Assembly: GCF_001558155.1 (NCBI RefSeq)
Contig: NZ_LOAS01000015.1
Span: forward strand, 1-64,000
DNA length: 64,000 bases
DNA from: Aliiruegeria sabulilitoris
GTDB taxonomy: Bacteria > Pseudomonadota > Alphaproteobacteria > Rhodobacterales > Rhodobacteraceae
Direction: 5' to 3'
Positions 1-7,648 of the stretch are shown here, piece by piece; positions within the stretch are counted from its first letter, which is position 1, and each line of letters begins with the position of its first letter. The notes under the pieces are model-generated. The model saw only the letters and a list, made by a program, of their open reading frames with translations. It made no database searches and was not told the origin of the DNA. The position numbers and the translations under genes are program-made.

Positions 1-2
1 GG

Positions 3-113
3 CGGCTGAAGAACGTCCGCACCGAGATGGCGCTGAACGTTCTGGCCTATAACATCAAACGCGTAATCAACATGATCGGTGTGGGCCAGCTATTGAAGGC
101 GATGACGGCCTGA
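3..113 (+). CDS. Transposase, C-terminal end only (cut by window edge)
   Basis: The only open frame at the window start encodes 36 residues and then TGA. It contains the stretch RTEMALNVLAYNIKRVIN, which resembles the C-terminus of DDE transposases of the IS1182/IS5-like type (VRTEMSLNVLAYNLKR and similar). The N-terminal catalytic domain lies outside the window, so intactness cannot be judged. I could not identify a terminal inverted repeat downstream of the stop. Its position next to excisionase-like and integrase genes fits a mobile-DNA-rich island. Confidence 0.6.
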   Translation, partial: RLKNVRTEMALNVLAYNIKRVINMIGVGQLLKAMTA

Positions 114-212
114 AAGGCCAAATATCCCCATCTCGCCGAAAAACCCGCGCACAATGCCCACCGGGAGCCGTCAGAGCTCCTTCAAACGGGCAGAGATGAC
201 AAATCGGCATCA

Positions 213-452
213 TTGGCCGGCAATCCACTTCCTCGCCCAAGAACCCATAGCAAACCCAGAGTTTCCACACAGCCTCGGCCCAAACATGCCGCCGACTATC
301 TCGGAATTTCCGAGTCGACGCTTGCGAAGCTTCGGATGCGCGTCAATCGTTTGGACGGGCCCAAATTCATCAAGGTTTCCGGTTGCGTCCTTTATCGGCG
401 CTCTGACCTGGATCATTGGCTGCATAGCCACATCGTCGATGGGGAGGGGTGA
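213..452 (+). CDS. AlpA/excisionase-like helix-turn-helix protein
   Basis: A 79-residue basic protein whose second half (about residues 24-72) matches the AlpA/MerR-like excisionase fold. It has HAADYLGISESTLAKLR as helix-turn-helix, then a wing ending in VLYRRSDLDHWL, the typical 'R.S.LD.W' tail of HTH_17 proteins. Such proteins bind DNA and either activate integrase expression or direct excision of integrative elements, which fits the integrase at 1136-2317. The frame opens with TTG and has no obvious ribosome binding site. The first 20 residues (proline- and arginine-rich) may not be real. It is followed after 1 base by the next ATG, so the two are probably co-transcribed. Confidence 0.6.
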   Translation: MAGNPLPRPRTHSKPRVSTQPRPKHAADYLGISESTLAKLRMRVNRLDGPKFIKVSGCVLYRRSDLDHWLHSHIVDGEG

Positions 453-453
453 C

Positions 454-858
454 ATGGAAAACTCGTGCACAAACTCCGTTGCTTGGATGACGCAATGGAA
501 GGACTTCGAGTACGAGGTCGAAGATACTAGCGACATCGCATCCATGCGAGATCGACTCTTCGACGCCGGCGCATACGTTCTCTCAGAAACAGTTTGCGCC
601 ACGCAGGTGCAATTGTTGGCCGCTGGCTGGGAGCTTGATCGGGTAAAGATGGTTGGGAAGTGTGAGCATTTCGCTCGGAAACAGATACTTTATCGAGCAG
701 ACCCTTCGCTCGCGTTTTTTGCACACGTCGACTACGACCGCCTTGCGGAAGATATTCTTAGCCTCGTTGCGCCGCCGCCGTTGAAACCCAGGATCGTTTT
801 CTCCGCTCCACTGTCCGACATCAATGAGCTTGCGGACGATTTTTGGGATTGGAGCTAG
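454..858 (+). CDS. Hypothetical protein of the integrated element
   Basis: A 134-residue acidic, soluble-looking protein that I do not recognise. Start choice: ATG at 454 follows a GGGGAGGGG ribosome binding site and lies one base after the stop of the AlpA-like gene, so translation is probably coupled. It has no signal peptide or membrane segment. Aromatic and acidic residues are clustered at the C-terminus (ending DDFWDWS). Base composition looks slightly lower in GC than the housekeeping genes to the right, as expected for cargo or regulatory genes of a mobile element. A role in element control is only suggested by position. Confidence 0.5.
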   Translation: MENSCTNSVAWMTQWKDFEYEVEDTSDIASMRDRLFDAGAYVLSETVCATQVQLLAAGWELDRVKMVGKCEHFARKQILYRADPSLAFFAHVDYDRLAEDILSLVAPPPLKPRIVFSAPLSDINELADDFWDWS

Positions 859-1135
859 AAGGCTTCAGCAACCTGCTCGGGCGTGGCTTGAAAGGCCGAA
901 CCCGAGCGTTCGAAAACTCCGACAGAACCTCGATTCCTTCCCGTATCCCAACTGGATAGGCCGCTGTGCATCCTCTGCGCTCCCGCACGTCCCGATCACC
1001 GAGGGCGATCTGGACTGCCGCGGCGGTCGGGAGTGTAGCGACCCCGACGAAAACGACATCCGGGTCGCTGCGGGCAACCCGTCCACCTCGGTCGCGGTGC
1101 GGCTGAGAATCTGAACCATCAGCGGGGACGCCGGG
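859..1135. other. Intergenic, no supported gene
   Basis: Between the element's hypothetical gene and the integrase stop codon I see no frame with a ribosome binding site, a recognisable motif or convincing codon use. The short frames present on both strands look like chance GC-rich frames. No copy of the tRNA-Cys 3' end was found here. Confidence 0.5.
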
Positions 1136-2317
1136 CTAACGCTTGGGCGTCTCCGCCAACTTGTCCAGCAAGTCTGCATAGGCTTGCATCATCTCGGTTC
1201 GCCCCTCGATATGCTCCGACTTGTCATATGCGGCGCGAACCTTGTTCCTCTCGATATGCGCAAGCTGCCGTTCAATCCAATCGGTGTTCCACCCTTCCTC
1301 GTGCAGGAGCGTGGAGGCGATCTTGCGGAATCCGTGCGCGACCATCTCTTGTTTCGAGTAGCCCAGCCGCCGCAATGCGGCGTTCAAGGTATTGTCGCTT
1401 ATCGGACGCGAGGAAGATCGAAGACTCCACAGAACATAGCGGTGCCCCCCGGTAAGCCGTTCAATGTCTCGAAGGAGAGACGCCACCTGGTCGGACAGGG
1501 GCACCACATGCGGGCGCGGTTTCTTCATTCTCTCCGTCGGGATAACGATCTGTCGGGCGACAAAATCCACGTCCGCCCAATGCATTTTTGTGACCTCACC
1601 GGGCCGCAGGAAGGTGTAGGCGCAAAGCAGGAGTCCCGTCGCGGTCATTGGCTCGCCCCGATACCCCCGGATAGCCCGGATCAACCCGCCGATTTCGTCG
1701 CGGTCATAGATGGCCGGGTAGCCCTCGGACTGAGGGGCCACCAGCGCCCCGGACAGCGCCGCCGCCGGGTCGGTCTCGGCTCGGTCGGTCATCGCCGCGT
1801 AACGAAAGACCCGGCTGCACAGCGACCGCACAGACGCCGCCGTGGTGTGTTTTCCGTCGGCTTCTATATCCCGCAGGAGTGCCAGCACATCGGAGGCCCG
1901 GACCTCCGCAATAGGTCGGTCGCCAAACGCGGCCTTGGTCTTTTCGACGTGACAGGACAGCTTGCCTAGGGTTTTGGGAGCGCGGCCCCGCTTTCTCTGG
2001 AAATCAACATATTCGTCGGCAACCTCCGCCCAGGTAGGAGGGCCTTTACGGTCTCCGCGTTGGCGCTCCTGCGATGGGTCCAGCCCGTCCGCCAATGTGG
2101 CTTTGGCCTTGGAACGGCGCTTTCGGGCTTCCTTCACTGTCACATCGGGCCACTTGCCGAGGGCGAGAGTCTTCTGTTTGCCGCCGAACCGATAGGCCAG
2201 CCGCCACAACTTGGAGCCGTTCGGGTGGATGTGGAGTTGCAGCCCTTCACCGTCACTCAGCTTGGCGATTCTCTCGCTGGGACGGACACTCTTGATCGCG
2301 GTTTCGGTCAGACTCAT
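1136..2317 (-). CDS. Tyrosine-type site-specific integrase (P4-like, DUF4102 N-terminus)
   Basis: Recombinase of 393 residues that would catalyse integration and excision of the element at the tRNA-Cys gene. The N-terminus (from MSLTETAIKSVRPSERIAKL) is the DUF4102 domain of P4-type integrases, with the usual DGEGLQLHI and WRLAYRF segments. A core-binding domain lies around residues 95-180. The catalytic domain shows the first Arg in FLRPGEVTKMHW, the H-x-x-R box in AHGFRKIAST, the late His in RQLAHIE and the nucleophile Tyr in VRAAYDKSEH, so all key residues are present. I chose the ATG at 2315-2317 over an upstream in-frame ATG because the DUF4102 homology begins there. The first codon is overlapped by a repeated decamer (see 2318-2390). 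Confidence 0.9.
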   Translation of the reverse strand: MSLTETAIKSVRPSERIAKLSDGEGLQLHIHPNGSKLWRLAYRFGGKQKTLALGKWPDVTVKEARKRRSKAKATLADGLDPSQERQRGDRKGPPTWAEVADEYVDFQRKRGRAPKTLGKLSCHVEKTKAAFGDRPIAEVRASDVLALLRDIEADGKHTTAASVRSLCSRVFRYAAMTDRAETDPAAALSGALVAPQSEGYPAIYDRDEIGGLIRAIRGYRGEPMTATGLLLCAYTFLRPGEVTKMHWADVDFVARQIVIPTERMKKPRPHVVPLSDQVASLLRDIERLTGGHRYVLWSLRSSSRPISDNTLNAALRRLGYSKQEMVAHGFRKIASTLLHEEGWNTDWIERQLAHIERNKVRAAYDKSEHIEGRTEMMQAYADLLDKLAETPKR

Positions 2318-2390
2318 GTGTTGGTATCCCGGTTGGACGGCCCCCGCCGTACCAACACTCATACCAACAAAATGGACTCTATGCCAACAC
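2318..2390. promoter_or_regulatory. Repeated decamer upstream of the integrase (possible arm-type sites or operator)
   Basis: A decamer of the form RTRCCAACAM occurs at 2349-2358 (GTACCAACAC), 2361-2370 (ATACCAACAA) and 2381-2390 (ATGCCAACAC). It occurs inverted at 2318-2327 (GTGTTGGTAT), immediately upstream of the integrase ATG. The inverted copy and the first direct copy form a 9-of-10 inverted repeat across the start region. Repeats of this kind near an integrase commonly bind the integrase N-terminal domain, an excisionase or an autorepressor. Which of these applies is not known. Confidence 0.4.
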
Positions 2391-2481
2391 CAACGCCTCA
2401 AGACTCAAAATGCCCCAGAGCCATTTGGCCCATATTTTCTGGCGTATTCTGCACCCCGTTGCATCACATGGCGCAGAACCT

Positions 2482-2500
2482 TGGAGGCGAGTACCGGAAT
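2482..2500. other. Putative attachment site at tRNA-Cys 3' end
   Basis: The 3' end of the tRNA-Cys gene (CCA tail, acceptor 3' strand and part of the T-stem) faces the integrase gene, which starts 165 bp away. P4-type integrases usually recombine within a tRNA 3' end and regenerate the tRNA. The exact core and the partner copy are not visible in this window, so the limits given are approximate. Confidence 0.4.
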
Positions 2501-2555
2501 CGAACCGGTGTACACGGATTTGCAATCCGCTGCGTCACCACTCCGCCAACTCGCC
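2482..2555 (-). tRNA. tRNA-Cys (GCA)
   Basis: Read on the minus strand, the 74 bases fold as a tRNA. There is a seven-pair acceptor stem (GGCGAGT with ACTCGCC), an anticodon loop TTGCAAA giving anticodon GCA, a T-loop GTTCGATTC and an encoded CCA end. The discriminator base is U, a known identity element of tRNA-Cys. It appears intact, as expected if an element inserted at its 3' end restored it. Confidence 0.93.
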
Positions 2556-2653
2556 GAAGGGTCATGGTTCTCTATGGTTTGATGGCAGCGGCGTCAACCG
2601 GGAAAGCGGACGGGATTGCAAAGATTGCCGGGGCGCAGAGTCGGTCGGAGTTC

Positions 2654-2682
2654 TTGACACCCAGCCTGGGTCGCAATAAAGA
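2654..2682 (+). promoter_or_regulatory. Probable sigma-70 promoter of rpsD
   Basis: A perfect -35 hexamer TTGACA (2654-2659) is followed, after about 16-17 bases, by an A/T-rich -10-like stretch (ATAAAGA, 2676-2682). This would place the transcript start near 2689 and give a leader of about 130 nt before the rpsD start codon. The -10 match is weak, so the exact start is uncertain. Confidence 0.5.
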
Positions 2683-2729
2683 GCGCCATCCCGGCTGTCG
2701 TGGCCGGGTCAATCATTGGTGTTGGTGGC

Positions 2730-2762
2730 CCCCGCAAGGGGATGCCTGTCTCCCGCAAGGGA
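2730..2762 (+). promoter_or_regulatory. Twin GCAA-tetraloop hairpins in the rpsD leader
   Basis: Two small perfect hairpins with identical GCAA loops follow each other: CCCC-GCAA-GGGG at 2730-2741 and TCCC-GCAA-GGGA at 2751-2762. They lie in the untranslated leader, 45-60 bases before the Shine-Dalgarno sequence of rpsD. S4 regulates its own translation in several bacteria through a structured leader, so these could be part of such an element. The regulatory role is an inference. Confidence 0.35.
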
Positions 2763-2819
2763 AAGGACAACGCCCTTCATAGGTGCCCTCCGGCGCCGGC
2801 TCAACGAAGGAGATCAGCC

Positions 2820-3440
2820 GTGACCAAACGCACGTCTGCCAAGTACAAGATCGACCGCCGCATGGGCGAAAACATTTGGGGCCGCCCCAAATCTCCCGTC
2901 AACCGCCGTGAATACGGCCCGGGCCAGCATGGCCAGCGTCGCAAGGGCAAGATGTCCGACTTCGGTCTGCAGCTGCGCGCCAAGCAGAAGCTGAAGGGCT
3001 ACTATGGCGACCTGACCGAGAAGCAGTTCCGCCGCATTTATACCGAAGCAGAACGCGTGCGTGGTGATACCGGTGAGAACCTGATCGGCCTGCTCGAGCG
3101 TCGCCTGGACGCCGTCGTCTATCGCGCCAAGTTCGTGCCGACCATCTTTGCCGCCCGTCAGTTCGTGAACCACGGCCATGTGCTCGTGAACGGCAACCGC
3201 GTGAACATCCCCTCCTACCGCGTCAAGGAAGGCGACGTGATCGAGGTGCGTGACCGCTCCAAGCAGCTCGCCGTCGTGCTGGAGGCCGTTGGCCTCGCCG
3301 AGCGTGATGTGCCGGACTATATCGACGCCGACCATTCCAAGATGACCGCCACTTTCGTGCGCATGCCGGGCCTTGCCGATGTGCCCTACGCGGTGCAGAT
3401 GGAGCCGAACCTCGTCATCGAATACTACGCTCAGAACTAA
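2820..3440 (+). CDS. rpsD: 30S ribosomal protein S4
   Basis: Primary 16S rRNA-binding protein that nucleates assembly of the small ribosomal subunit body. The 206-residue product has the normal S4 length and domains: the N-terminal S4 region with [18 protein letters not shown], then the S4 RNA-binding fold (about residues 95-160) with [16 protein letters not shown]. The C-terminus ends in [10 protein letters not shown], as in alphaproteobacterial S4. The start is GTG at 2820, chosen because homology begins at [10 protein letters not shown] and an AAGGAG Shine-Dalgarno sits 7 bases upstream. It is a single-gene unit with its own promoter and terminator, separate from the large ribosomal protein operons. 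Confidence 0.98.
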   Translation: MTKRTSAKYKIDRRMGENIWGRPKSPVNRREYGPGQHGQRRKGKMSDFGLQLRAKQKLKGYYGDLTEKQFRRIYTEAERVRGDTGENLIGLLERRLDAVVYRAKFVPTIFAARQFVNHGHVLVNGNRVNIPSYRVKEGDVIEVRDRSKQLAVVLEAVGLAERDVPDYIDADHSKMTATFVRMPGLADVPYAVQMEPNLVIEYYAQN

Positions 3441-3461
3441 GTTCTGAACGTTTCGATCAGG

Positions 3462-3494
3462 CGGCCGCTCCGGGAAACCGGGGCGGCCGTTTTA
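3462..3494 (+). terminator. Rho-independent terminator of rpsD
   Basis: A 12-pair stem (CGGCCGCTCCGG with CCGGGGCGGCCG, one G-U pair, GAAA-like loop) is followed by TTTTAGTTT, about 20 bases after the rpsD stop codon. Confidence 0.85.
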
Positions 3495-3595
3495 GTTTGG
3501 GCTGTGCCGCTGCCTGCGGCGCGACGGCATTTGCCGACAGGACTGCTTCACCACGAAATCGAAACGCTATAGAACCGCCCGGAACGGAGGCCCCT

Positions 3596-4681
3596 ATGAC
3601 GCAGATCACTCCCCAGCCCGGTATCATGGACATCGCTCTGTATCAGAGCGGGGAGAGCCATGTTGAGGGCGTGCGCGACATTCTCAAGCTCAGCGCAAAC
3701 GAGAACCCTTACGGGCCGAGCCCGAAGGCGAAGGAGGCGATTGCCGAAGCGATCGCCGAGGTGCATCGCTATCCAAACACCGATCACGCGCCGCTGCGCG
3801 CAGCCATCGGGCAGGTGCACGGGCTGGATCCGGAGCGGATCATCTGCGGCGTGGGGTCGGACGAGATCCTGCAATTCCTGTGTCAGGCCTATGCGGGGCC
3901 GGGCGACGAGGTGCTTTATACCGAGCACGGCTTTGCCATGTATCGCATCCTTGGGCTTGCGGCCGGGGCGACGCCGGTGGAAGCCTCCGAGCGCGAGCGG
4001 GTCACGGATGTGGATGCGCTTCTGGCGGCGTGCACAGAGCGGACAAAGCTCGTCTTCATTGCCAACCCGAACAACCCCACGGGCACGATGATCGGTGGCA
4101 ATGAGCTGGCGCGGCTTGCCAACGGGCTGCCCGAAGGGGCGATCCTGGTGCTGGATGGTGCCTATGCCGAGTTTGTCGATGGCTATGACGGTGGGGTCTC
4201 GCTCGTCGACAGTCGCGACAACGTCTTCATGACGCGTACTTTCTCCAAGCTCTACGGGCTTGGCGGGCTGCGGGTCGGCTGGGGCTATGGGCCGAAGGAC
4301 ATCATCGACGTTCTGAGCCGCATACGGCAACCCTTCAACCTGTCCGATATCCAGATGTCCGGCGCCATTGCCGCTATCCGCGACCGTGACTGGGCCGAGC
4401 GCTGCACGAAGGAAAATGCCCGCATGCGGGTCTGGCTGTCCGAGCAACTGGCGGCGCTTGGTATCCCTTGCGACACCAGTCTGGCCAATTTCGTCCTGGC
4501 CCGCTTCGCCGACCAGGCCGAGGCGGAGGCCGTGGACACGCACCTGAAATCGCAGGGCGTGATCGTGCGGCGCGTCGCGGGCTATGGCTTGCCGCAGTGC
4601 CTGCGCATCACCGTGGGCGACGAGGCCGGCTGCCAGCGGGTGATCGACGGTATCCGTACTTACCAGGAGGGCCGCAAATGA
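3596..4681 (+). CDS. hisC: Histidinol-phosphate aminotransferase
   Basis: PLP-dependent class I/II aminotransferase of 361 residues that converts imidazole-acetol phosphate to histidinol phosphate in histidine biosynthesis. Relatives also transaminate prephenate or phenylpyruvate. It has [12 protein letters not shown] near the N-terminus, the cofactor-binding NPNNPTGT segment, and the PLP lysine in [16 protein letters not shown]. The ATG at 3596 has GGAGG about 6 bases upstream; an upstream extension lacks homology. The stop overlaps the tyrA start (ATGA), so the two are translationally coupled. Pairing with tyrA rather than his genes suggests a role in aromatic amino acid synthesis as well. 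That dual role is inferred from context. Confidence 0.93.
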   Translation: MTQITPQPGIMDIALYQSGESHVEGVRDILKLSANENPYGPSPKAKEAIAEAIAEVHRYPNTDHAPLRAAIGQVHGLDPERIICGVGSDEILQFLCQAYAGPGDEVLYTEHGFAMYRILGLAAGATPVEASERERVTDVDALLAACTERTKLVFIANPNNPTGTMIGGNELARLANGLPEGAILVLDGAYAEFVDGYDGGVSLVDSRDNVFMTRTFSKLYGLGGLRVGWGYGPKDIIDVLSRIRQPFNLSDIQMSGAIAAIRDRDWAERCTKENARMRVWLSEQLAALGIPCDTSLANFVLARFADQAEAEAVDTHLKSQGVIVRRVAGYGLPQCLRITVGDEAGCQRVIDGIRTYQEGRK

Positions 4682-5601
4682 GCCGGATCTACGAACGCGT
4701 CGCCTATATCGGCCTGGGCCTGATTGCGTCCTCCATGATCCATGCCGGCCGCCGCGCCGGGTTGCAGGGCGAGATCGCCGGAACGGCGCGTTCGGCGGAA
4801 ACCCGTGCCATTGCCCGCGAGGACGGGCTTTGCGACATCGTCGCCGAGACCCCGGCCGAGGCGGTCAAGGATGCCGACCTCGTGGTGCTCTGCGTGCCGG
4901 TCGGCGCGATGGGGCGTGTGGCGGAGGAGATCGGCCCGCACCTGAAGCCCGGCTGCACCGTAACAGATGTCGGTTCGGTAAAGCGCGCGGTGATCGATGC
5001 CGTGGCGCCGCATATGCCCGATGGGGTGCATTTCATCCCCGCCCACCCGCTGGCCGGCACGGAACATTCCGGCCCGCGTTCGGGCTTCGCGGAGCTTTTC
5101 GAGAACCGATACACGCTTATCGTGCCGGAGGGCGATGTCGACCCGGAGGCCCTGTCCAGGCTCGAGGAATTCTGGGTGGGGCTGGGCGCCAATGTCGAGG
5201 TGATGGACCCCGAGCACCATGACCTCGTTCTGATGGTAACCTCGCATGCGCCGCACCTGATCGCCTATACGATGGTGGGTGTGGCCGATGACTTGCGCCG
5301 GGTGACCGACAGCGAGGTGATCAAGTATTCCGCCGCCGGCTTCCGGGACTTCACTCGCATCGCGGCCTCTGACCCGACCATGTGGCGCGACGTGTTCCTC
5401 AATAACAAGGATGCCACGATGGAGATCCTCGGGCGCTTCATCGAGGAGCTCATGTCGCTGCAACGGGCGATCCGCAAGGGCGATGGGGAGCTTCTGTTCG
5501 ACTATTTCACCCGTACACGCGCCATCCGCCGTGGTATTATCCAGGCTGGGCAGGATACCGACGCGCCCGATTTCGGGCGCGGAAAAGGAGCGAAGGAATG
5601 A
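4678..5601 (+). CDS. tyrA: Prephenate/arogenate dehydrogenase
   Basis: NAD(P)-dependent dehydrogenase of 307 residues that makes the tyrosine precursor from prephenate or arogenate. It has an N-terminal Rossmann fold (about 8-165) and a C-terminal helical dimerisation domain. The dinucleotide motif is GLGLIASS (residues 12-19), where the usual third glycine is alanine. The catalytic region carries [15 protein letters not shown], and the helical domain has [10 protein letters not shown] and [10 protein letters not shown]. It starts inside the hisC stop codon (ATGA) and its own stop overlaps the next start in the same way, forming a tight three-gene operon. There is no fused chorismate mutase or ACT domain, so it is the stand-alone TyrA type. 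Confidence 0.92.
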   Translation: MSRIYERVAYIGLGLIASSMIHAGRRAGLQGEIAGTARSAETRAIAREDGLCDIVAETPAEAVKDADLVVLCVPVGAMGRVAEEIGPHLKPGCTVTDVGSVKRAVIDAVAPHMPDGVHFIPAHPLAGTEHSGPRSGFAELFENRYTLIVPEGDVDPEALSRLEEFWVGLGANVEVMDPEHHDLVLMVTSHAPHLIAYTMVGVADDLRRVTDSEVIKYSAAGFRDFTRIAASDPTMWRDVFLNNKDATMEILGRFIEELMSLQRAIRKGDGELLFDYFTRTRAIRRGIIQAGQDTDAPDFGRGKGAKE

Positions 5602-6653
5602 CATTGGAGCGGTGCAATGCGGGCCGTGGGCTGACAGGTTTTATTCGGCTCGGCTTTTGTGCCGCCCTACTGTTTTCAGCCAGTATTTCGGCCGCCGAAG
5701 CGCCCTCGGCCAGCTTGCGGCCATTGCCGCGCGTGACGGGGGAGGCGCCCGAGCGCGCCATGGCCGCCATCGATTCGACAGCGCCGAAAGAGACACTCGA
5801 AGCGACCGATGCAACGCCCTTCTCCACCGCTACGGCGGCCGGAGTATCGGCCCGTATTGATGGCGATATTCGTCCGCGTCCGCGTGATGGGCTGTTCCAT
5901 GAGCAAGAAGTCGCCGCCGATTCCCGACTGGAAGTGACCCGCATGGTCACCCGGATCCATTTCAATGCCGACATGCGTCCGACAGAGCGACCGGTCCACC
6001 CGCTGGCGGGCTATTCCGTCATCCAAGCCTCGGCAAGCGCGGCATCCAGGGCCGAGACGACCTATCCCAAGGTGCGCCCGGCCGGGTTCGGCAAACTGTT
6101 TCGCAATCGAGCGGGTGGGTATTCGCGCAAGGGCGCGATCTGTGGCGTGAATTCGATCAAGGGGACGGTCAAGGCGAGTTTCGGCAATCCGGGCAGCGGC
6201 TGTGGAATTTCCAACCCGGTCCGGGTGACATCGATTGCGGGTGTAAAACTCAGCCAACCGGCGACGATCGATTGCGAGACGGCCAAGGCGCTGAACAACT
6301 GGGTCGAGAATGGCATCAAGCCGGCCATCGGGCGCAAGGGCGGCGGCGTGAAGGAACTCAAGGTTGCGGCCCATTATGTCTGCCGGAACCGGAATAACCG
6401 CTCCGGCGGCCGCTTGTCGGAACATGCCAAAGGTCACGCGGTGGATATCTCCGCTATCCGGTTGAACAACGGTACCGAGCTGACCGTGGCCAAGGACTGG
6501 CGGTCGCGCAAGTGGTCCAAGGCCATGCGGCAGATCCATCGCGCCGCCTGCGGGCCCTTCGGCACCGTGCTCGGGCCGAATGCGGATCGCTACCACCAGG
6601 ACCATTTCCACGTCGATACGGCGCGCTATCGCAGTGGTTCCTACTGCCGGTAG
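5598..6653 (+). CDS. Extensin-like C-terminal domain protein (secreted M15-like)
   Basis: A 351-residue exported protein. The N-terminus has a hydrophobic signal segment (about residues 15-34, ending in SISAAEA), then about 120 low-complexity residues. The extensin-like C-terminal domain (about 155-351) follows. It contains SEHAKGHAVDIS (274-285) and HFHVD (336-340), the His/Asp pattern of zinc D,D- and L,D-peptidases of the M15/LAS type. Several Cys residues (182, 202, 226, 262, 318, 350) could form disulfides. A role in cell-wall turnover is likely but unproven. The start overlaps the tyrA stop by 4 bases; functional connection to tyrosine synthesis is not obvious. Confidence 0.85.
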   Translation: MTLERCNAGRGLTGFIRLGFCAALLFSASISAAEAPSASLRPLPRVTGEAPERAMAAIDSTAPKETLEATDATPFSTATAAGVSARIDGDIRPRPRDGLFHEQEVAADSRLEVTRMVTRIHFNADMRPTERPVHPLAGYSVIQASASAASRAETTYPKVRPAGFGKLFRNRAGGYSRKGAICGVNSIKGTVKASFGNPGSGCGISNPVRVTSIAGVKLSQPATIDCETAKALNNWVENGIKPAIGRKGGGVKELKVAAHYVCRNRNNRSGGRLSEHAKGHAVDISAIRLNNGTELTVAKDWRSRKWSKAMRQIHRAACGPFGTVLGPNADRYHQDHFHVDTARYRSGSYCR

Positions 6654-6668
6654 CAGCCGCGAGCCGGA

Positions 6669-7124
6669 TCAGTGCCGGGTGAGGTCTGCCGACATCAGGC
6701 AGTGGTTTTCCCGCCGCTCGAAGCCGAGCCGTTCATAGAGCCGGCCAACCGGGCTCGCCCGGTCTGCTTCAAGGTGCAGCGCCCGCACGCCGGCATCGCT
6801 CAACGCCCGGATCAGCGCCGACAGCGCCTCGCCGCCCATCCCCTTGCCGCGCACGGCGGGGCGGATCCAGAACTCGTCGATAAAGCCGTCGATCCCGCCC
6901 AGCCCGATCGACCAGCCGAAGCTGATGGCGACATAGCCGACCGGCGCGTTGCGCGGCCCGAGAATGTAGACAACGCCGAGCGGTGAGCCTTCGAGCAGCG
7001 GCAGAACGGCGGCGAGCCGGGTTTCGTCATCCTGCACGACGCCGGATTCGGCGTGGAACGCCGCCACCATGGCAAGGAGTTTTTGCAGGTCTTCGGGCCG
7101 GGCCATGTGCAGCTTGGTTTTCAT
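6669..7124 (-). CDS. GNAT-family N-acetyltransferase
   Basis: A 151-residue single-domain acetyltransferase that would transfer an acetyl group from acetyl-CoA to an amine; the substrate is unknown. The fold is clear: FIDEFWIRPAVRGKGMGGEAL contains the acetyl-CoA pyrophosphate-binding loop (R/Q-x-x-G-x-G/A type), followed by LHLEADRASPVGRLYERLGFERR as the conserved C-terminal strand and helix. The ATG at 7124 has AGGAGAGG upstream and overlaps the stop of the GrpB gene (ATGA). It is the third gene of a minus-strand operon with nucleoside hydrolase and GrpB. It converges on the extensin-like gene with a gap of only 15 bases. Confidence 0.88.
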   Translation of the reverse strand: MKTKLHMARPEDLQKLLAMVAAFHAESGVVQDDETRLAAVLPLLEGSPLGVVYILGPRNAPVGYVAISFGWSIGLGGIDGFIDEFWIRPAVRGKGMGGEALSALIRALSDAGVRALHLEADRASPVGRLYERLGFERRENHCLMSADLTRH

Positions 7125-7648
7125 CCGTCCTCTCCTGCGAGCGCTTTCAGAGCCCGGGCTTCCGCGGTGTCGATCCAACCGGATTTGCACGCCGCATATG
7201 CCGCCGCATCGTCGCGGTGGAGCGATGCGCAATGCCGTTTGCGTGTCTCGTACGCCCCCCGCAGCATCGGATCCGCTCGAAGCGCGTCGCGAAAGGCCAG
7301 GTGGCGCAGGATCTCGCTGTCGCCTTCGGACCAGCAATGGGCCTTTACCAGGCGCTTGCCGCTGGTCGGGCTGGATCGGCGGCAATAACGCCGACCTGGC
7401 TGGCCGAATTCGCCAAGCCATTCATAGCCCATGGCGTGGACCAGCGGTTGAAGCTTGTCGAGATCGACATCGGGTGCAATCACCGCGATCAGGTCGATGA
7501 CTGGTTCTGCCGATAGTCCCGGCACCGCGGTCGAACCGATATGGTGGACTTCGCGCAGGGCGGTGCCGAGCGCCTTTTCCCAACGCTCGGTTTCCTTCGC
7601 GGCCATGTCGGCCCAGACGGGGTCATAGGGAACGATGTCGATCCTCAC
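7121..7648 (-). CDS. GrpB/UPF0157 family protein (nucleotidyltransferase-like)
   Basis: A 175-residue protein of the GrpB (UPF0157) family, which adopts a nucleotidyltransferase-like fold; its biochemical role is not established. The hallmark segment VHHIGSTAVPGLSAEPVIDLI (about residues 34-54) contains the GST and D-x-D/D-L elements, and HLAFRDAL with the C-terminal YxxxK-like region follows. The start is GTG at 7648, overlapping the nucleoside hydrolase stop (GTGA). The stop overlaps the GNAT start. Three overlapping genes point to a single coupled transcript. GrpB proteins are often next to acetyltransferases, consistent with the neighbour here. Confidence 0.85.
   Translation of the reverse strand: MRIDIVPYDPVWADMAAKETERWEKALGTALREVHHIGSTAVPGLSAEPVIDLIAVIAPDVDLDKLQPLVHAMGYEWLGEFGQPGRRYCRRSSPTSGKRLVKAHCWSEGDSEILRHLAFRDALRADPMLRGAYETRKRHCASLHRDDAAAYAACKSGWIDTAEARALKALAGEDG

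Larger units (their letters stand above)
1..2481. mobile_element. Right-hand part of an integrated element next to tRNA-Cys
   Basis: This stretch carries the end of a transposase gene, an AlpA-like DNA-binding protein, an unrecognised gene and a tyrosine integrase, and it stops at the 3' end of a tRNA-Cys gene. Integrase beside a tRNA 3' end is the usual arrangement for an integrative element or genomic island that used the tRNA as its attachment site. The integrase reads away from the tRNA, so the element should extend left beyond the window. The other attachment site is not visible. The boundary is an inference from gene content. Confidence 0.6.

Noticed and set aside
865-1179. A 104-codon frame overlapping the integrase stop on the same strand
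   Set aside because: No ribosome site, no recognisable motif and Ser/Arg-rich composition typical of a chance frame.
1-2555. Prophage
   Set aside because: Apart from the integrase, no phage structural, lysis or replication genes are visible. The visible part fits an integrative element equally well or better.
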